Shown one piece after another: positions 52,337-61,060 of a DNA stretch of 64,000 nt (position 1 is the stretch's first letter; every line of letters begins with the position of its first letter). The notes beneath the pieces were generated by a model. It saw only the letters and a program-made list of their open reading frames with translations. It had not been told where the DNA came from and made no database searches. Source of the DNA: JAMQKA01 sp043951865 (GTDB taxonomy: Bacteria; Bacteroidota; Rhodothermia; Balneolales; Balneolaceae). Position numbers and translations under genes: made by a program. The stretch is from the NCBI RefSeq assembly GCF_043951865.1, contig NZ_JBINJF010000021.1:1-64000 (forward strand), given 5' to 3'.

Positions 52337-52385
52337 GAAGCCGGCGGGAGTAACCGCCAAGTAAACTCCCGTCGACTTCTTTTTT
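52337..52385. other. Hairpin between amtB and torF
   Basis: GAAGCCGGCGGGAGT (52337-52351) with ACTCCCGTCGACTTC (52365-52379) is a 15-bp stem with two wobble positions. The T-run (52380-52385) lies on the plus strand, opposite to the direction of transcription, so it is not an obvious terminator of amtB. It may modulate torF expression. Confidence 0.45.
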
Positions 52386-52392
52386 GTGAGAA

Positions 52393-53736
52393 TTAGATTT
52401 CACCCTCGATAAATTCGTCGCTTCCAACGAATTCAGGGTAGGCACGGTTGTCGTGTTCGTGGAGGTCAAGTCCCCTCGCTTCAAGCTTTCCATTGACGCG
52501 AAGTCCGACCGTAGACTTAATAATGTTGAACAGGACGTAGCTAATCGGGAAGGTCCACAAGAAGGCGGCTGCAATACCCAACAGCTGGATTCCTATGATA
52601 GAGGGAGCGAATCCCTGGGTCCCAAAAAGTCCGGCCGTCGTATCAAAAAGTCCGGCTGCAAGCGTTCCCCATGCACCACAAACTCCGTGAACGGCGATGG
52701 CGCCTACAGGATCGTCAACGAACTTCTCAAGCCATTCGGAGGCGTACACAACGATGATACCTGCAATGGCCCCGGCAATAATTGCGAACCCCGGGCTAAG
52801 ATTTGCACAACCAGCGGTAATACCCACCAGTCCGGCAAGTACACCGTTAATCGTCATCGGGGCATCCGGCTTTCCATCTTTCAACCAGGTGACGATCATG
52901 GCAAATGTGGCACCGGCACCGGCTGCAAGGAACGTGTTCATGGCGATAAGGGCGATGCTTGTATCTCCCGCCGTGGTAGATCCGGCGTTGAACCCGAACC
53001 AGCCAAACCAGAGGATAAACACTCCAAGAGCGGCAAAAGGCAGACTGTGACCGGGAATATGCTGGGGATTACCGTTCTCATCATATTTGCCGACGCGGGG
53101 TCCCACGACCAGGGCACCAGCGAGTGCTGCCCATCCACCTACCGAGTGTACGACCGTAGAACCGGCAAAGTCGATAAAGCCGAGGTTTTCCAACCACCCG
53201 CTTCCATTAAACAGACCACCCCAGGCCCAAGACCCGAAAATGGGGTAAATTACACCTGTAATCAGGATCGAAAAGACAAGATAGCCAGTGAATTTCGTCC
53301 GTTCAGCCACTGCTCCTGACACAATTGTAGCGGCGGTTGCCGCAAATACGGCCTGAAAAATGAAAAATGCCCAGGTCCATGTTTGATCTTGACCTTCAAT
53401 TCCGGAAAGGAAAAACCCGTCCGTACCGATCCACCCTCCGGCGGAGGTACCGAACATCAGGCCAAAACCAAGAATAAAGAAGACCAATCCGCCTGCACCA
53501 ACATCCATGAAGTTTTTCATAATGATGTTGACTGCATTTTTAGAGCGGGAGAACCCGGCTTCCAAAAGTGCAAACCCGGCCTGCATAAAGAAGACCAGAA
53601 TTGCGGCAAGAATAGTCCAAACGTAGTTGATATTGGTTTGCGTGACAGCGTCCTGAAGGGCGGCGGACTCTGCAGCAAATGCACTTGTTACCCCGGTCAA
53701 TAAAAATGACAGGATCAGTATGCAGTATTTAATCAT
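52393..53736 (-). CDS. amtB: Ammonium transporter AmtB
   Basis: A 447-residue ammonium channel with a signal peptide (about residues 1-21) and eleven helices. Conserved stretches are FFMQAGFALLEAGFSRSKNA (about 50), DFAGSTVVHSVGGWAALAGA (about 192), FILWFGWFGFNAGS (about 238) and the pore histidine segment GAIAVHGVCGAWGTLAAGLF (about 345). Gln-regulated PII is not beside it. It forms a unit with the porin downstream and has a strong promoter with a palindrome at the start point. Confidence 0.95.
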   Translation of the reverse strand: MIKYCILILSFLLTGVTSAFAAESAALQDAVTQTNINYVWTILAAILVFFMQAGFALLEAGFSRSKNAVNIIMKNFMDVGAGGLVFFILGFGLMFGTSAGGWIGTDGFFLSGIEGQDQTWTWAFFIFQAVFAATAATIVSGAVAERTKFTGYLVFSILITGVIYPIFGSWAWGGLFNGSGWLENLGFIDFAGSTVVHSVGGWAALAGALVVGPRVGKYDENGNPQHIPGHSLPFAALGVFILWFGWFGFNAGSTTAGDTSIALIAMNTFLAAGAGATFAMIVTWLKDGKPDAPMTINGVLAGLVGITAGCANLSPGFAIIAGAIAGIIVVYASEWLEKFVDDPVGAIAVHGVCGAWGTLAAGLFDTTAGLFGTQGFAPSIIGIQLLGIAAAFLWTFPISYVLFNIIKSTVGLRVNGKLEARGLDLHEHDNRAYPEFVGSDEFIEGEI

Positions 53737-53778
53737 TGTCCAGTTAGTTTAGTTGAGATTGAGTTTTAACCTAAAGTT

Positions 53779-53796
53779 GTTTTGATCTCTCAAAAC
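53779..53796. promoter_or_regulatory. Palindrome at the amtB transcription start
   Basis: GTTTTGA-TCTC-TCAAAAC, perfect 7-bp arms, immediately downstream of the -10 element. It could be an operator or a 5' mRNA hairpin controlling the nitrogen-related unit. Confidence 0.45.
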
Positions 53797-53803
53797 AGTT
53801 CCT

Positions 53804-53832
53804 AAAGTATTTAGCTTAAAATTAATTGTCAA
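53804..53832 (-). promoter_or_regulatory. Promoter of the amtB-torF unit
   Basis: Minus strand: perfect TTGACA (53832-53827), 17 nt, TACTTT (53809-53804). The rest of the 311-nt gap up to 54047 shows nothing clear. Confidence 0.5.
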
Positions 53833-54047
53833 CTAAAAAAATAAATTAATTTTTACTTTGGTCAGTACTAACTGAGGAAATGGTTTTATACGACATAAAT
53901 TAATTAGGAGAAGAGAAGGGCGGTCCTAAAATGCTGTAACGGGGCTCAGATCTGCTTTTTCGTCGATGTATTTTATTTGTTTCGTTTAAATCGAATGCAA
54001 ATATCCCCTAAAAAAATTAGGAAGTCAACAAATAAATCGAATAAAAA

Positions 54048-55442
54048 TTAAGAGGAAAGGTAGGATTCGATATTTGCGGCGATCGTATTCCAGGTTTTTG
54101 TGCGCGTATCGGGGTCGTTTTCCAGGAGAGTAAGGCGAAACCCGTTTCTGTTGCTGGCAAATCCGCTGAGAGGTACCACGCAAATGCCGGTGGCCCCGAG
54201 CAGGTAATAGACAAATCGTTTGTCCAGCTTTACCTCCAGAACGTTGGATTCAACCAGTTCGCGGATACGGGGATCATCTATCTGAAGGTACTGCGTATTG
54301 TCCAGGATCTCTTCGTCAAATACCACCGTCATGTAAAAAGCACCCTGCGGTTTGATAACCTGGATTCCATCCACTGTTGAAAAGATCTCGTAGGCTTGCC
54401 GCGCGCGATCGCGGAACATCTGCTTGCGCTGCTCCAGATGGTCTCGGTACCGCGGATCTCCCATCACCCGGGGAATGGAGAGCTGGGGCAGGTTGGTGGA
54501 GCTGACCTCCAGCATCTTTGCATTGATCAGTGTTTTTATATAAGTCTGGAACGCCGGGTATTTGTCCTGGTTGAAGACCTCGATCCAACCGCAGCGTGCA
54601 CCCGGCCAGGGGTATTCTTTGGAAATTCCGCGCAGCGCCATGCCGGGTACATCGCCGATTACCTCGCTCAAGGAAGCGGTATCCGACCCGTTGTAGATAA
54701 TGTTGGCATATATTTCATCGCAGATCATAAATAACCGGTGTTCCCGGGCAATAGCCACCATCTCCTCCAGCACCTCCCGGGGATATACAGCTCCCGTGGG
54801 ATTGTCGGGATTGATGATTAGCATACCGGCAATCGAATCGTTGTATTTCACCTTGTTTCTGAGATCCTCAATATCCGGCATCCAGTTGTTATCGGGATCA
54901 AGTTTGTAGGTCAGGTGTTTATACCCCGAGTGGGCCGCTTCAGCCGAGGAGTGGGTAGAGTAGGCAGGAGAGGGGCCGATAACCCGGGCTTCCCTCTTAA
55001 GGTAGCCAAATATCTTGCCGACGGCATCCCCGAGTCCGTTAAAGAAGATAATTTCATCTTCGGTAATCTGGCAGCCTCCACGCTCGTTGACCAAATCTGC
55101 CAGAAAACGGCGGGTTTCGGGATTGCCCTGTGTGGTGCTGTAGCTGTAGCTGCTGTCGTCTTCCACCAGGTCAATAATTATATCCTTGATCCACCGGGGC
55201 AGCTTTTCTCCCTTTTTGATGGGGTCGCCGATATTTTCCCACGTTATAGAGACACCCAGCTCCTTTATTTTATTGGCGAACGCAACAATTTCCCGGATCT
55301 CGTAGGTGAGCTGACCGGATCCGTCATGTAAAATACTCCGTCGCAATTTTCCGTCCTCTTTAGATTCCAGGACAATATTCTTGTTGAAAGCCATTAGAGC
55401 TGAATATCTGCTTAAATCGTTTTCCAATTCATATATCGACAA
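54048..55442 (-). CDS. Class I/II PLP-dependent aminotransferase
   Basis: A 464-residue aminotransferase of fold type I. NPDNPTGAVYPREVLEEM (about residue 212) and CDEIYANIIYNG bind the cofactor; the Schiff-base lysine is in GISKEYPWPGARCGW (about 270), with Arg in NRNGFRLTLLEND near the C-terminus. It is longer than AspC at the N-terminus. The amino-donor specificity cannot be read; alanine or aspartate aminotransferase-like and methionine-salvage roles are all possible. A start at M18 is an alternative. Transcribed alone. Confidence 0.87.
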   Translation of the reverse strand: MSIYELENDLSRYSALMAFNKNIVLESKEDGKLRRSILHDGSGQLTYEIREIVAFANKIKELGVSITWENIGDPIKKGEKLPRWIKDIIIDLVEDDSSYSYSTTQGNPETRRFLADLVNERGGCQITEDEIIFFNGLGDAVGKIFGYLKREARVIGPSPAYSTHSSAEAAHSGYKHLTYKLDPDNNWMPDIEDLRNKVKYNDSIAGMLIINPDNPTGAVYPREVLEEMVAIAREHRLFMICDEIYANIIYNGSDTASLSEVIGDVPGMALRGISKEYPWPGARCGWIEVFNQDKYPAFQTYIKTLINAKMLEVSSTNLPQLSIPRVMGDPRYRDHLEQRKQMFRDRARQAYEIFSTVDGIQVIKPQGAFYMTVVFDEEILDNTQYLQIDDPRIRELVESNVLEVKLDKRFVYYLLGATGICVVPLSGFASNRNGFRLTLLENDPDTRTKTWNTIAANIESYLSS

Positions 55443-55520
55443 TACAAATAAGTTCCAAGATTAAAAACTATTGCGGTCAATTAAAAGGAAAAATACCCCG
55501 ATGTTCCAGCCCCTTTTAAG

Positions 55521-55568
55521 AGGGCTTTGCAAAACTCTCCATTCCTCGTTCCGAGGGAGTTGTACTCC
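55521..55568 (+). repeat. MITE-like element B, left-half fragment
   Basis: AGGGCTTTGCAAAACTCTCC, ATTCCTCGTTCCGAGGGAGT, TGTACTCC; the right half is absent. It lies about 145 nt before asnS. Confidence 0.6.
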
Positions 55569-55712
55569 GTTAACCCCGGTTCCATCAAAACCCGCTACCT
55601 GTTCCTTTGATTGTATTTGTAATAACTGCTATTCTTGGATACATTTTGCCTCAATTTACCCGGCATTTCACATACATGAACGACTGTAAAAAATCAGCTA
55701 AATTTGGTGCCA

Positions 55713-57209
55713 ATGATCTATATTAAAAATCTAGCCGATCACGAAGATCAGGATGTAACGCTCAAAGGGTGGGTTTATAACTACAGGAGCAGCAAAAACT
55801 TGTATTTCCTGGAGCTGAGGGACGGCACCGGCATCTGCCAGTGCGTTGTTTCAAGGGAGGATGTGGCTGAAAACGTTTGGCAGGCGGCAGACTCCCTGCG
55901 CCAGGAGAGCTCGCTGGAGGTAACCGGCCGGATTGTCAAGGACGAGCGCAGTATCGGGGGATACGAAATGCACGTTTCTGATATCAGGGTTCACCAGATC
56001 GCCGAGGATTACCCGATCACTCCCAAAGAGCACGGGGTCGATTTTTTGATGGAGAACCGCCACCTGTGGCTGCGCTCCCAGCGGCAGTGGGCCGCCATGC
56101 GGGTGCGCAATGAAATTATTTGGGCAATTCACCGGTTTTTCCAGGAGCGCGATTTTGTTCAGATGGACGCCCCGATTTTTACAGGCAACGCCGCCGAAGG
56201 CACCACCACGCTGTTCGAAACGGAATATTTCGATGAAAAGGCGTATCTCACACAATCCGGACAACTGTATGGGGAGGCGATGGCGATGGCACATGGACTC
56301 ATCTACACGTTTGGCCCCACATTTCGTGCCGAAAAGAGTAAAACGCGCCGCCATCTAACTGAATTTTGGATGGTGGAACCGGAGATGGCCTACTACGACC
56401 TGGAGATGAATATGGATCTGGCAGAGAATTTTATCAAGGCGATTGTGGGGCAGGTGCTCGACCGACGCTCCAGAGAGCTTGATATTCTAGAACGGGATAC
56501 AGCGGCCCTCGAGTCGGTTGTAAATAATGAGTTCCCGCGCATCTCCTATTCCGAGGCTGTTGAGACCCTCAAAAGCGATGAAACGGCTGCCCTGCTGGAA
56601 CAGATGACGGAGGATCGAAAGCAGGAATACGGCGAGCTGGAGAAGGAGCGAGAGGAGATCCGGAAGGAGCGGGGCTCGGCCAAAAAGTGGCGCAAAGCCC
56701 AGATCGATGAACGCATTCGGGAGATTGCCGAGCGGATGGACCAGATTGAAGAGGATCTGCGCAATATCCCGACTTGGAAAGAGTCGGCGCTGAATTTTGA
56801 ATGGGGCACCGATTTCGGCGGCAGTGACGAGACGATCCTTATGATGCAGTACGAAACCCCGATTATCGTGCATCGCTATCCGGCCGAAATCAAAGCGTTC
56901 TACATGAAACGGGATCCCGAAGATGTAGATTTGGCCCTGGCCTGTGACGTGCTGGCACCGGAGGGCTACGGCGAAATCATCGGCGGCAGTGAGCGCGAGG
57001 ATGACCTGGAAACCCTGAAAAAGCGGATTGAGGAGCACGAACTGCCGGAAGATCTCTTCAACTGGTACCTCGATTTACGCCGTTATGGTTCCGTACCGCA
57101 CTCCGGCTTCGGATTGGGACTGGAGCGCACCGTGGCATGGCTCTGCGGACTCGATCACGTGCGTGAGACGATTCCATTTCCCCGGATGCTGGGTCGGCTG
57201 CGCCCTTAA
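55713..57209 (+). CDS. asnS: Asparagine--tRNA ligase with coiled-coil insertion
   Basis: A class II synthetase of about 498 residues that charges tRNA-Asn. The OB-fold anticodon domain opens DVTLKGWVYNYRSSKNLYFL. The catalytic core has FTGNAAEGTTTLFETEYF (about residue 152), TFGPTFRAEKSKTRRHLTEF (motif 2, about 195), and GFGLGLERTVAWLCGLDHVR (motif 3, about 470). Between FPRISYSEAVETL and FEWGTDFGG, residues about 285-362 are a charged helical insertion rich in E, K and R, not normal for AsnRS. The ATG at 55713 is preferred over TTG or GTG codons three or fewer codons upstream. Confidence 0.94.
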   Translation: MIYIKNLADHEDQDVTLKGWVYNYRSSKNLYFLELRDGTGICQCVVSREDVAENVWQAADSLRQESSLEVTGRIVKDERSIGGYEMHVSDIRVHQIAEDYPITPKEHGVDFLMENRHLWLRSQRQWAAMRVRNEIIWAIHRFFQERDFVQMDAPIFTGNAAEGTTTLFETEYFDEKAYLTQSGQLYGEAMAMAHGLIYTFGPTFRAEKSKTRRHLTEFWMVEPEMAYYDLEMNMDLAENFIKAIVGQVLDRRSRELDILERDTAALESVVNNEFPRISYSEAVETLKSDETAALLEQMTEDRKQEYGELEKEREEIRKERGSAKKWRKAQIDERIREIAERMDQIEEDLRNIPTWKESALNFEWGTDFGGSDETILMMQYETPIIVHRYPAEIKAFYMKRDPEDVDLALACDVLAPEGYGEIIGGSEREDDLETLKKRIEEHELPEDLFNWYLDLRRYGSVPHSGFGLGLERTVAWLCGLDHVRETIPFPRMLGRLRP

Positions 57210-57230
57210 TGCATTCCTCTTTTCTAAAAA

Positions 57231-57348
57231 AGGGCTTTGCCAAACCCTCAATTCCTCGTTCTGAGGGAGTTGTGCTCCCGTTAAAAGGTCGCCAAGGTCG
57301 GTGGAACAACCGCCTCCCAACAAAATGGCAGGTTCTGCAAAGGCCCCT
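57231..57348 (+). repeat. MITE-like element B, best-preserved copy
   Basis: 118 bp. The left end AGGGCTTTGCCAAACC and right end GGTTCTGCAAAGGCCCCT are imperfect terminal inverted repeats. Inside, GAGGGAGTTGT and ACAACCGCCTCCC form a second inverted pair. It starts 22 nt after the asnS stop. The rest of the gap to holA (57349-57604) shows nothing. Confidence 0.7.
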
Positions 57349-57604
57349 AAAGATAAAGACGGGCGTTAAAAGAACATATTGACTGGGTGGGCCTCTCTAT
57401 TTTGAACGAAACCGGATCGAAAAAAGGGTTGATCTTCGGCCTTTGGAACATGGTTAACAAATGCTATAAGCTTGTTGTCGTATAGCTAAGCGTGGCGAAT
57501 TTTAGCATGTAACTCTGTTTTTCCGCAGGAAAACAACTCTCAAATTCAATCATTTTTAGTCGAAAAAATGGATTTTGGACTGACTAATTTAGATTTTCCC
57601 AGCC

Positions 57605-58669
57605 ATGGCTAAAAAGACCAGCATAGAAAAATTTCGGGATGCCCTGCAGGCGCTCAAGAGCGATGACCGCAAACCAGTATACTTTTTCTGCGGGGAAGAG
57701 GAGTTCTTTCTCGATCGGCTGGAAAAGGCTACCGAGTCGCTTGTTCCCGAAACGAACCGGGATTTCAACTTTGATCTTCTCTACGGGCGGGATATTACGC
57801 CTGAAAAACTTCTCTCGGTGATTCGAAGCTATCCGATGATGGCCGAGTACCGCGTGGTGGTACTCCGCGATTTCGGCAACCTGGGCACTGCCACCGCATC
57901 GTCCGACGGCCGGGGTGGCACTGTCAACGACCTGCTGCCCTATCTGGAAAATCCCAATCCGACCACTCTGCTGGTAATCTTTGATTCCAAGAAGCCGCAC
58001 GGGAGGACCAAAATTGGGAAAGCAATTCAGAAAAATAAGAATGTGGGCTTCTACCAGTTCAAGGAGATCCCCGACTGGCGGCTGCCCGACTGGATCATTG
58101 AGTGGACACAGCGCGAACACAGCAAAAAAATATCTCCAGGTGCCGCCCAGATGCTGGCCCAGTTTGTGGGTCAAAACCTGCAGTTGGTGTCCACAGAAAT
58201 AGATAAAGTGTGTACTTTTGTAGACACTTCTGAAAATATTGACGAAAGCGACGTTAAAGAAATTATCGGCCTTTACAGAGAGTATGGGGCGATTGAGCTC
58301 AAAGATGCCCTCCTTTCACGTGATTTGGAGCAGTCGCTTTTCATAGCGGAACAGATGTTGCAACACTCTAAGACAGACACGGGAGAAATCATTCGTACCG
58401 TGGGGTTCTTTTACAGCGTGTTTTCAAATGTCTGGCAGATTCGACGTCTTGCCGCCAAGGGTAATACCAAGGCAGAAATCCAGGAAGCGATGGGAGTCAG
58501 CAACAGCTGGTACTTCAACAAGCTTTGGCAGGATGCCTCGAAATATGAGCTTCGCGATATGCCTCGCGTATTCGAAGCACTGCTTGACGCCGACCGCGCT
58601 GCCAAAGGATTTACCTCCGTGGATCCCACGACGATTCTTCTCTTGTTGATCAAGCGAATTATCAACTGA
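57605..58669 (+). CDS. holA: DNA polymerase III subunit delta (HolA)
   Basis: A 354-residue clamp-loader subunit. The N-terminal KPVYFFCGEEEFFLDRLEK and MAEYRVVVLRDFGNL, the central HGRTKIGKAIQKNKNVGFYQ, and the C-terminal WQIRRLAAKGNTKAEIQEAM and QDASKYELRDMPRVFEALLD are typical of the delta subunit. No Walker A motif is expected or present. It is followed by the sigma factor gene with a 76-nt gap. Confidence 0.9.
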   Translation: MAKKTSIEKFRDALQALKSDDRKPVYFFCGEEEFFLDRLEKATESLVPETNRDFNFDLLYGRDITPEKLLSVIRSYPMMAEYRVVVLRDFGNLGTATASSDGRGGTVNDLLPYLENPNPTTLLVIFDSKKPHGRTKIGKAIQKNKNVGFYQFKEIPDWRLPDWIIEWTQREHSKKISPGAAQMLAQFVGQNLQLVSTEIDKVCTFVDTSENIDESDVKEIIGLYREYGAIELKDALLSRDLEQSLFIAEQMLQHSKTDTGEIIRTVGFFYSVFSNVWQIRRLAAKGNTKAEIQEAMGVSNSWYFNKLWQDASKYELRDMPRVFEALLDADRAAKGFTSVDPTTILLLLIKRIIN

Positions 58670-58745
58670 TTCGATCTGTATTTATCGGGCCGTTGGTTTT
58701 CGCTTTAAACGAGTGAATCGCAACATAAAACCGGGGATTCCGACT

Positions 58746-59378
58746 ATGGAAGCTCTTACACGAAGCCAACTGCAAGATTACAGTGATGAAGATCTGATGG
58801 AACATTTTCAGGCAGGATATGAAGAGGGATTTAACCTGCTGGTTGAACGGTACACCGACCGCCTTCACAACTTTCTTTATCGCTATACCCACAACCACCA
58901 GGACTGCGAAGATCTGGTGCAGGAGACGTTTCTCCGGGTGTACCGAAGCCGACATTCCTATGAACGAATTGCCAAATTTTCGACCTGGATGTATACCATC
59001 GCACTTAACCTTGCCAAAAGTTTGTATAAGAAAAAGAAGAGGATGACGACTGTGACCATTCACAAAGATCCGGGTGACCCGGAAGATCGAAAAATGGATC
59101 TGGAGGACAACAGTATTCTGCAAGACGATTCCCTGCACGAAAAAATGTGCATTAAGCAGCTAAAGAAAGCCCTTATGAAGCTGAATAAAAACTTCAGGGA
59201 AGTGGTGGTGCTGCGCGATATTCAGCAACTTTCCTATGAAGAGATTTCAGAAATGACAGGAAATCCGATGGGCACCGTTAAATCGCGGATCAACCGGGGA
59301 CGGGCCCAGCTGCAGGAGATACTTGAACAGTATGTATACCCCAAGCCCGAATCGCAGCCGCGTTATAGTCAAATGTAA
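58746..59378 (+). CDS. ECF-type RNA polymerase sigma factor
   Basis: About 210 residues with region 2 (ERYTDRLHNFLYRYTHNHQD, EDLVQETFLRVYRS, FSTWMYTIALNLAKSLYKKK) and region 4 (LMKLNKNFREVVVLRDIQQL, SYEEISEMTGNPMGTVKSRI). No anti-sigma factor gene is adjacent. The ATG at 58746 is preferred to GTG at 58713. A good terminator follows at 59401. The regulon cannot be read here. Confidence 0.9.
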   Translation: MEALTRSQLQDYSDEDLMEHFQAGYEEGFNLLVERYTDRLHNFLYRYTHNHQDCEDLVQETFLRVYRSRHSYERIAKFSTWMYTIALNLAKSLYKKKKRMTTVTIHKDPGDPEDRKMDLEDNSILQDDSLHEKMCIKQLKKALMKLNKNFREVVVLRDIQQLSYEEISEMTGNPMGTVKSRINRGRAQLQEILEQYVYPKPESQPRYSQM

Positions 59379-59400
59379 AAGAAAGATTACCAACGGCAGC

Positions 59401-59430
59401 AAGGCGTCTCATGCAAATGGGACGCCTTTT
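59401..59430 (+). terminator. Terminator after the sigma factor gene
   Basis: AAGGCGTCTCAT (59401-59412) pairs with ATGGGACGCCTT (59417-59428) around GCAA, one G-T wobble; the stem ends in a short T-run. Confidence 0.75.
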
Positions 59431-59610
59431 GTATTTTAGAGAGATTTGCAAAAATACAGGTGTTGGCCAAAACATCGGTTTCGAAAATCCTTTTAATAAA
59501 GCCCTAATAATAAACCTTGGGGTTTCAACCACGGAAACACGTAATTTTTCCACCGGCTATACAGTATATTCCAGGCGTTTTACGATTTATTACATTAGAA
59601 TTCTATAAAG

Positions 59611-59652
59611 TTTGTAACAAAATTCTTTGTTTGCTTTCTTTTAATAAAAGAA
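59611..59652. promoter_or_regulatory. Palindromes upstream of parA
   Basis: TTTGTAACAAA (59611-59621, exact palindrome around A) and TTCTTTT-AAT-AAAAGAA (59636-59652) lie in the parA leader, where the ribbon-helix-helix partner might bind. The remaining 325-nt gap holds only the motif at 59664. Confidence 0.4.
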
Positions 59653-59663
59653 GACAGAAGAAA

Positions 59664-59672
59664 CATCTACAA
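59664..59672 (+). promoter_or_regulatory. CATCTACAA motif, copy 5
   Basis: Fifth copy, 32 nt before the parA start, separate from the exopolysaccharide locus. Confidence 0.35.
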
Positions 59673-59703
59673 ACGGTTTTAAATAAACAATTTACAGACG
59701 GCT

Positions 59704-60453
59704 ATGAGATCTATCGCTTTTACCAATCAAAAGGGCGGGGTAGGCAAAACAACATCAACGATCAATGTGGGTGCCGGCTTGTGCCTGCAGGGGAAAAAAG
59801 TGTTACTTGTGGACCTCGATCCCCAGGCGAATTTAACTTATTCGCTGCGGATGAACTCTCAACGTATTGACAAAACCATTTATGACGTTTTAAAGGGCAG
59901 TGCACCACCCGAGGAGGCACTGATCAGTCACAATGGGTTTGACATTTTGCCCGCGTCCATCGACCTGTCGGGGGCAGAGATGGAATTTGCCAATGAACCG
60001 GCACGGGAGACGCTCCTGAAGCACAGCCTCGACAACCTGAATGAATATGATTACGTGCTGATCGATTGTCCGCCCAACCTGGGCCTGCTTACGCTTAATG
60101 CCCTTACGGCGGTCAGTGAAATTTTTATTGTCCTTCAGTCTGAATATCTGGCCCTCCACGGGCTGTCAAAACTGATGGATGTAATCAAGGTGGTAAAGCA
60201 GCGCCTGAATTCCGACATCGAGATATCAGGCATCATCTGTACCCTTTTTGACGGCCGCAAGAATTTAAATAACGAGGTGGTGGGACATATCAGGGATTAT
60301 TTCGGCGCCAAGGTTTTTGAGACACTGATACGGGATAATGTGGCGCTTGCCGAGGCTCCCAGCCACCATAAAACAATATTTGAATACGCTCCGGAAAGCT
60401 ATGGGGCACAGGATTATATGGCGTTGGCTAAAGAGATTAAAAATGGGCATTAA
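59704..60453 (+). CDS. ParA-family ATPase
   Basis: A 249-residue deviant-Walker ATPase: QKGGVGKTTSTINVG at the start (A motif with the signature lysine), VDLDPQANLTYSL, and IDCPPNLGLLT (Walker B). It is of the short, Soj/type-Ib-like form without an N-terminal helix-turn-helix. It probably positions a DNA or protein cargo. A ParB gene is absent, and the partner is the overlapping downstream gene. Its leader carries palindromes. Confidence 0.88.
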   Translation: MRSIAFTNQKGGVGKTTSTINVGAGLCLQGKKVLLVDLDPQANLTYSLRMNSQRIDKTIYDVLKGSAPPEEALISHNGFDILPASIDLSGAEMEFANEPARETLLKHSLDNLNEYDYVLIDCPPNLGLLTLNALTAVSEIFIVLQSEYLALHGLSKLMDVIKVVKQRLNSDIEISGIICTLFDGRKNLNNEVVGHIRDYFGAKVFETLIRDNVALAEAPSHHKTIFEYAPESYGAQDYMALAKEIKNGH

Positions 60454-60817
60454 TCCCATGAATAATAAGAAGAAGAGTTTAGGTAGTACGCCGATCGGAT
60501 TTAATGTCAACTCCGCGAGTTATTCATTTATCCGTGATATAAACGCTCGTCCCCAAAAACAAAAGATACCGGAGAGTGAGAGCGAAGAGGAGGAGAAGAT
60601 CAGTATCCGACTGGATAAGGAACAAGAGGGGGAACCGGATGCGTTTAAACCCTACGACGAAAAGGAGAAGACGCCTGAAAAAAAGGTGGTCAGCTATTAC
60701 CTGGAGGTCAACCTTGTACAGCGCCTGAAAAATATAGCGGATGAAAATGGAAGTTATTACTCCACGCTGGTCAGCAGGGCGTTGAAGGCCTGGCTTGAAC
60801 GCCATGGCCACCGGTAG
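60443..60817 (+). CDS. Small ribbon-helix-helix-like partner of ParA
   Basis: About 124 residues. The first ~75 are flexible and charged (rich in E, K and D). The C-terminal ~42 residues (KVVSYYLEVNLVQRLKNIAD, YYSTLVSRALKAWLERHG) have a beta-strand and two-helix pattern like a ribbon-helix-helix DNA-binding domain. The start is at 60443, overlapping parA by 11 nt with AAGAGA upstream, or at 60458. The position fits an adaptor such as ParG-like proteins, but the assignment is from pattern only. An in-frame extension upstream to 60338 is considered spurious. Confidence 0.65.
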   Translation: MGINPMNNKKKSLGSTPIGFNVNSASYSFIRDINARPQKQKIPESESEEEEKISIRLDKEQEGEPDAFKPYDEKEKTPEKKVVSYYLEVNLVQRLKNIADENGSYYSTLVSRALKAWLERHGHR

Positions 60818-61060
60818 CGCGATTCCTTACTTCCATTCAGTAATTATGGGAAGAGCAGCACCAGACAGACGATCATAATCGATTCTTTAAGTAGCGCAGC
60901 GACGTGTCCGGTTTATTGCCCTTTATAGCACTTCTGCTTTATTTACGATTTGTGACTTGGTCACCATTTTGTGATATCTGTTCGATATCTTTTTGTTCAG
61001 GGTCTGGTGCTTCACGAGACCGGGGTGCCAAGCCCGCGTTTCGAAGATCAATGAATTGAT

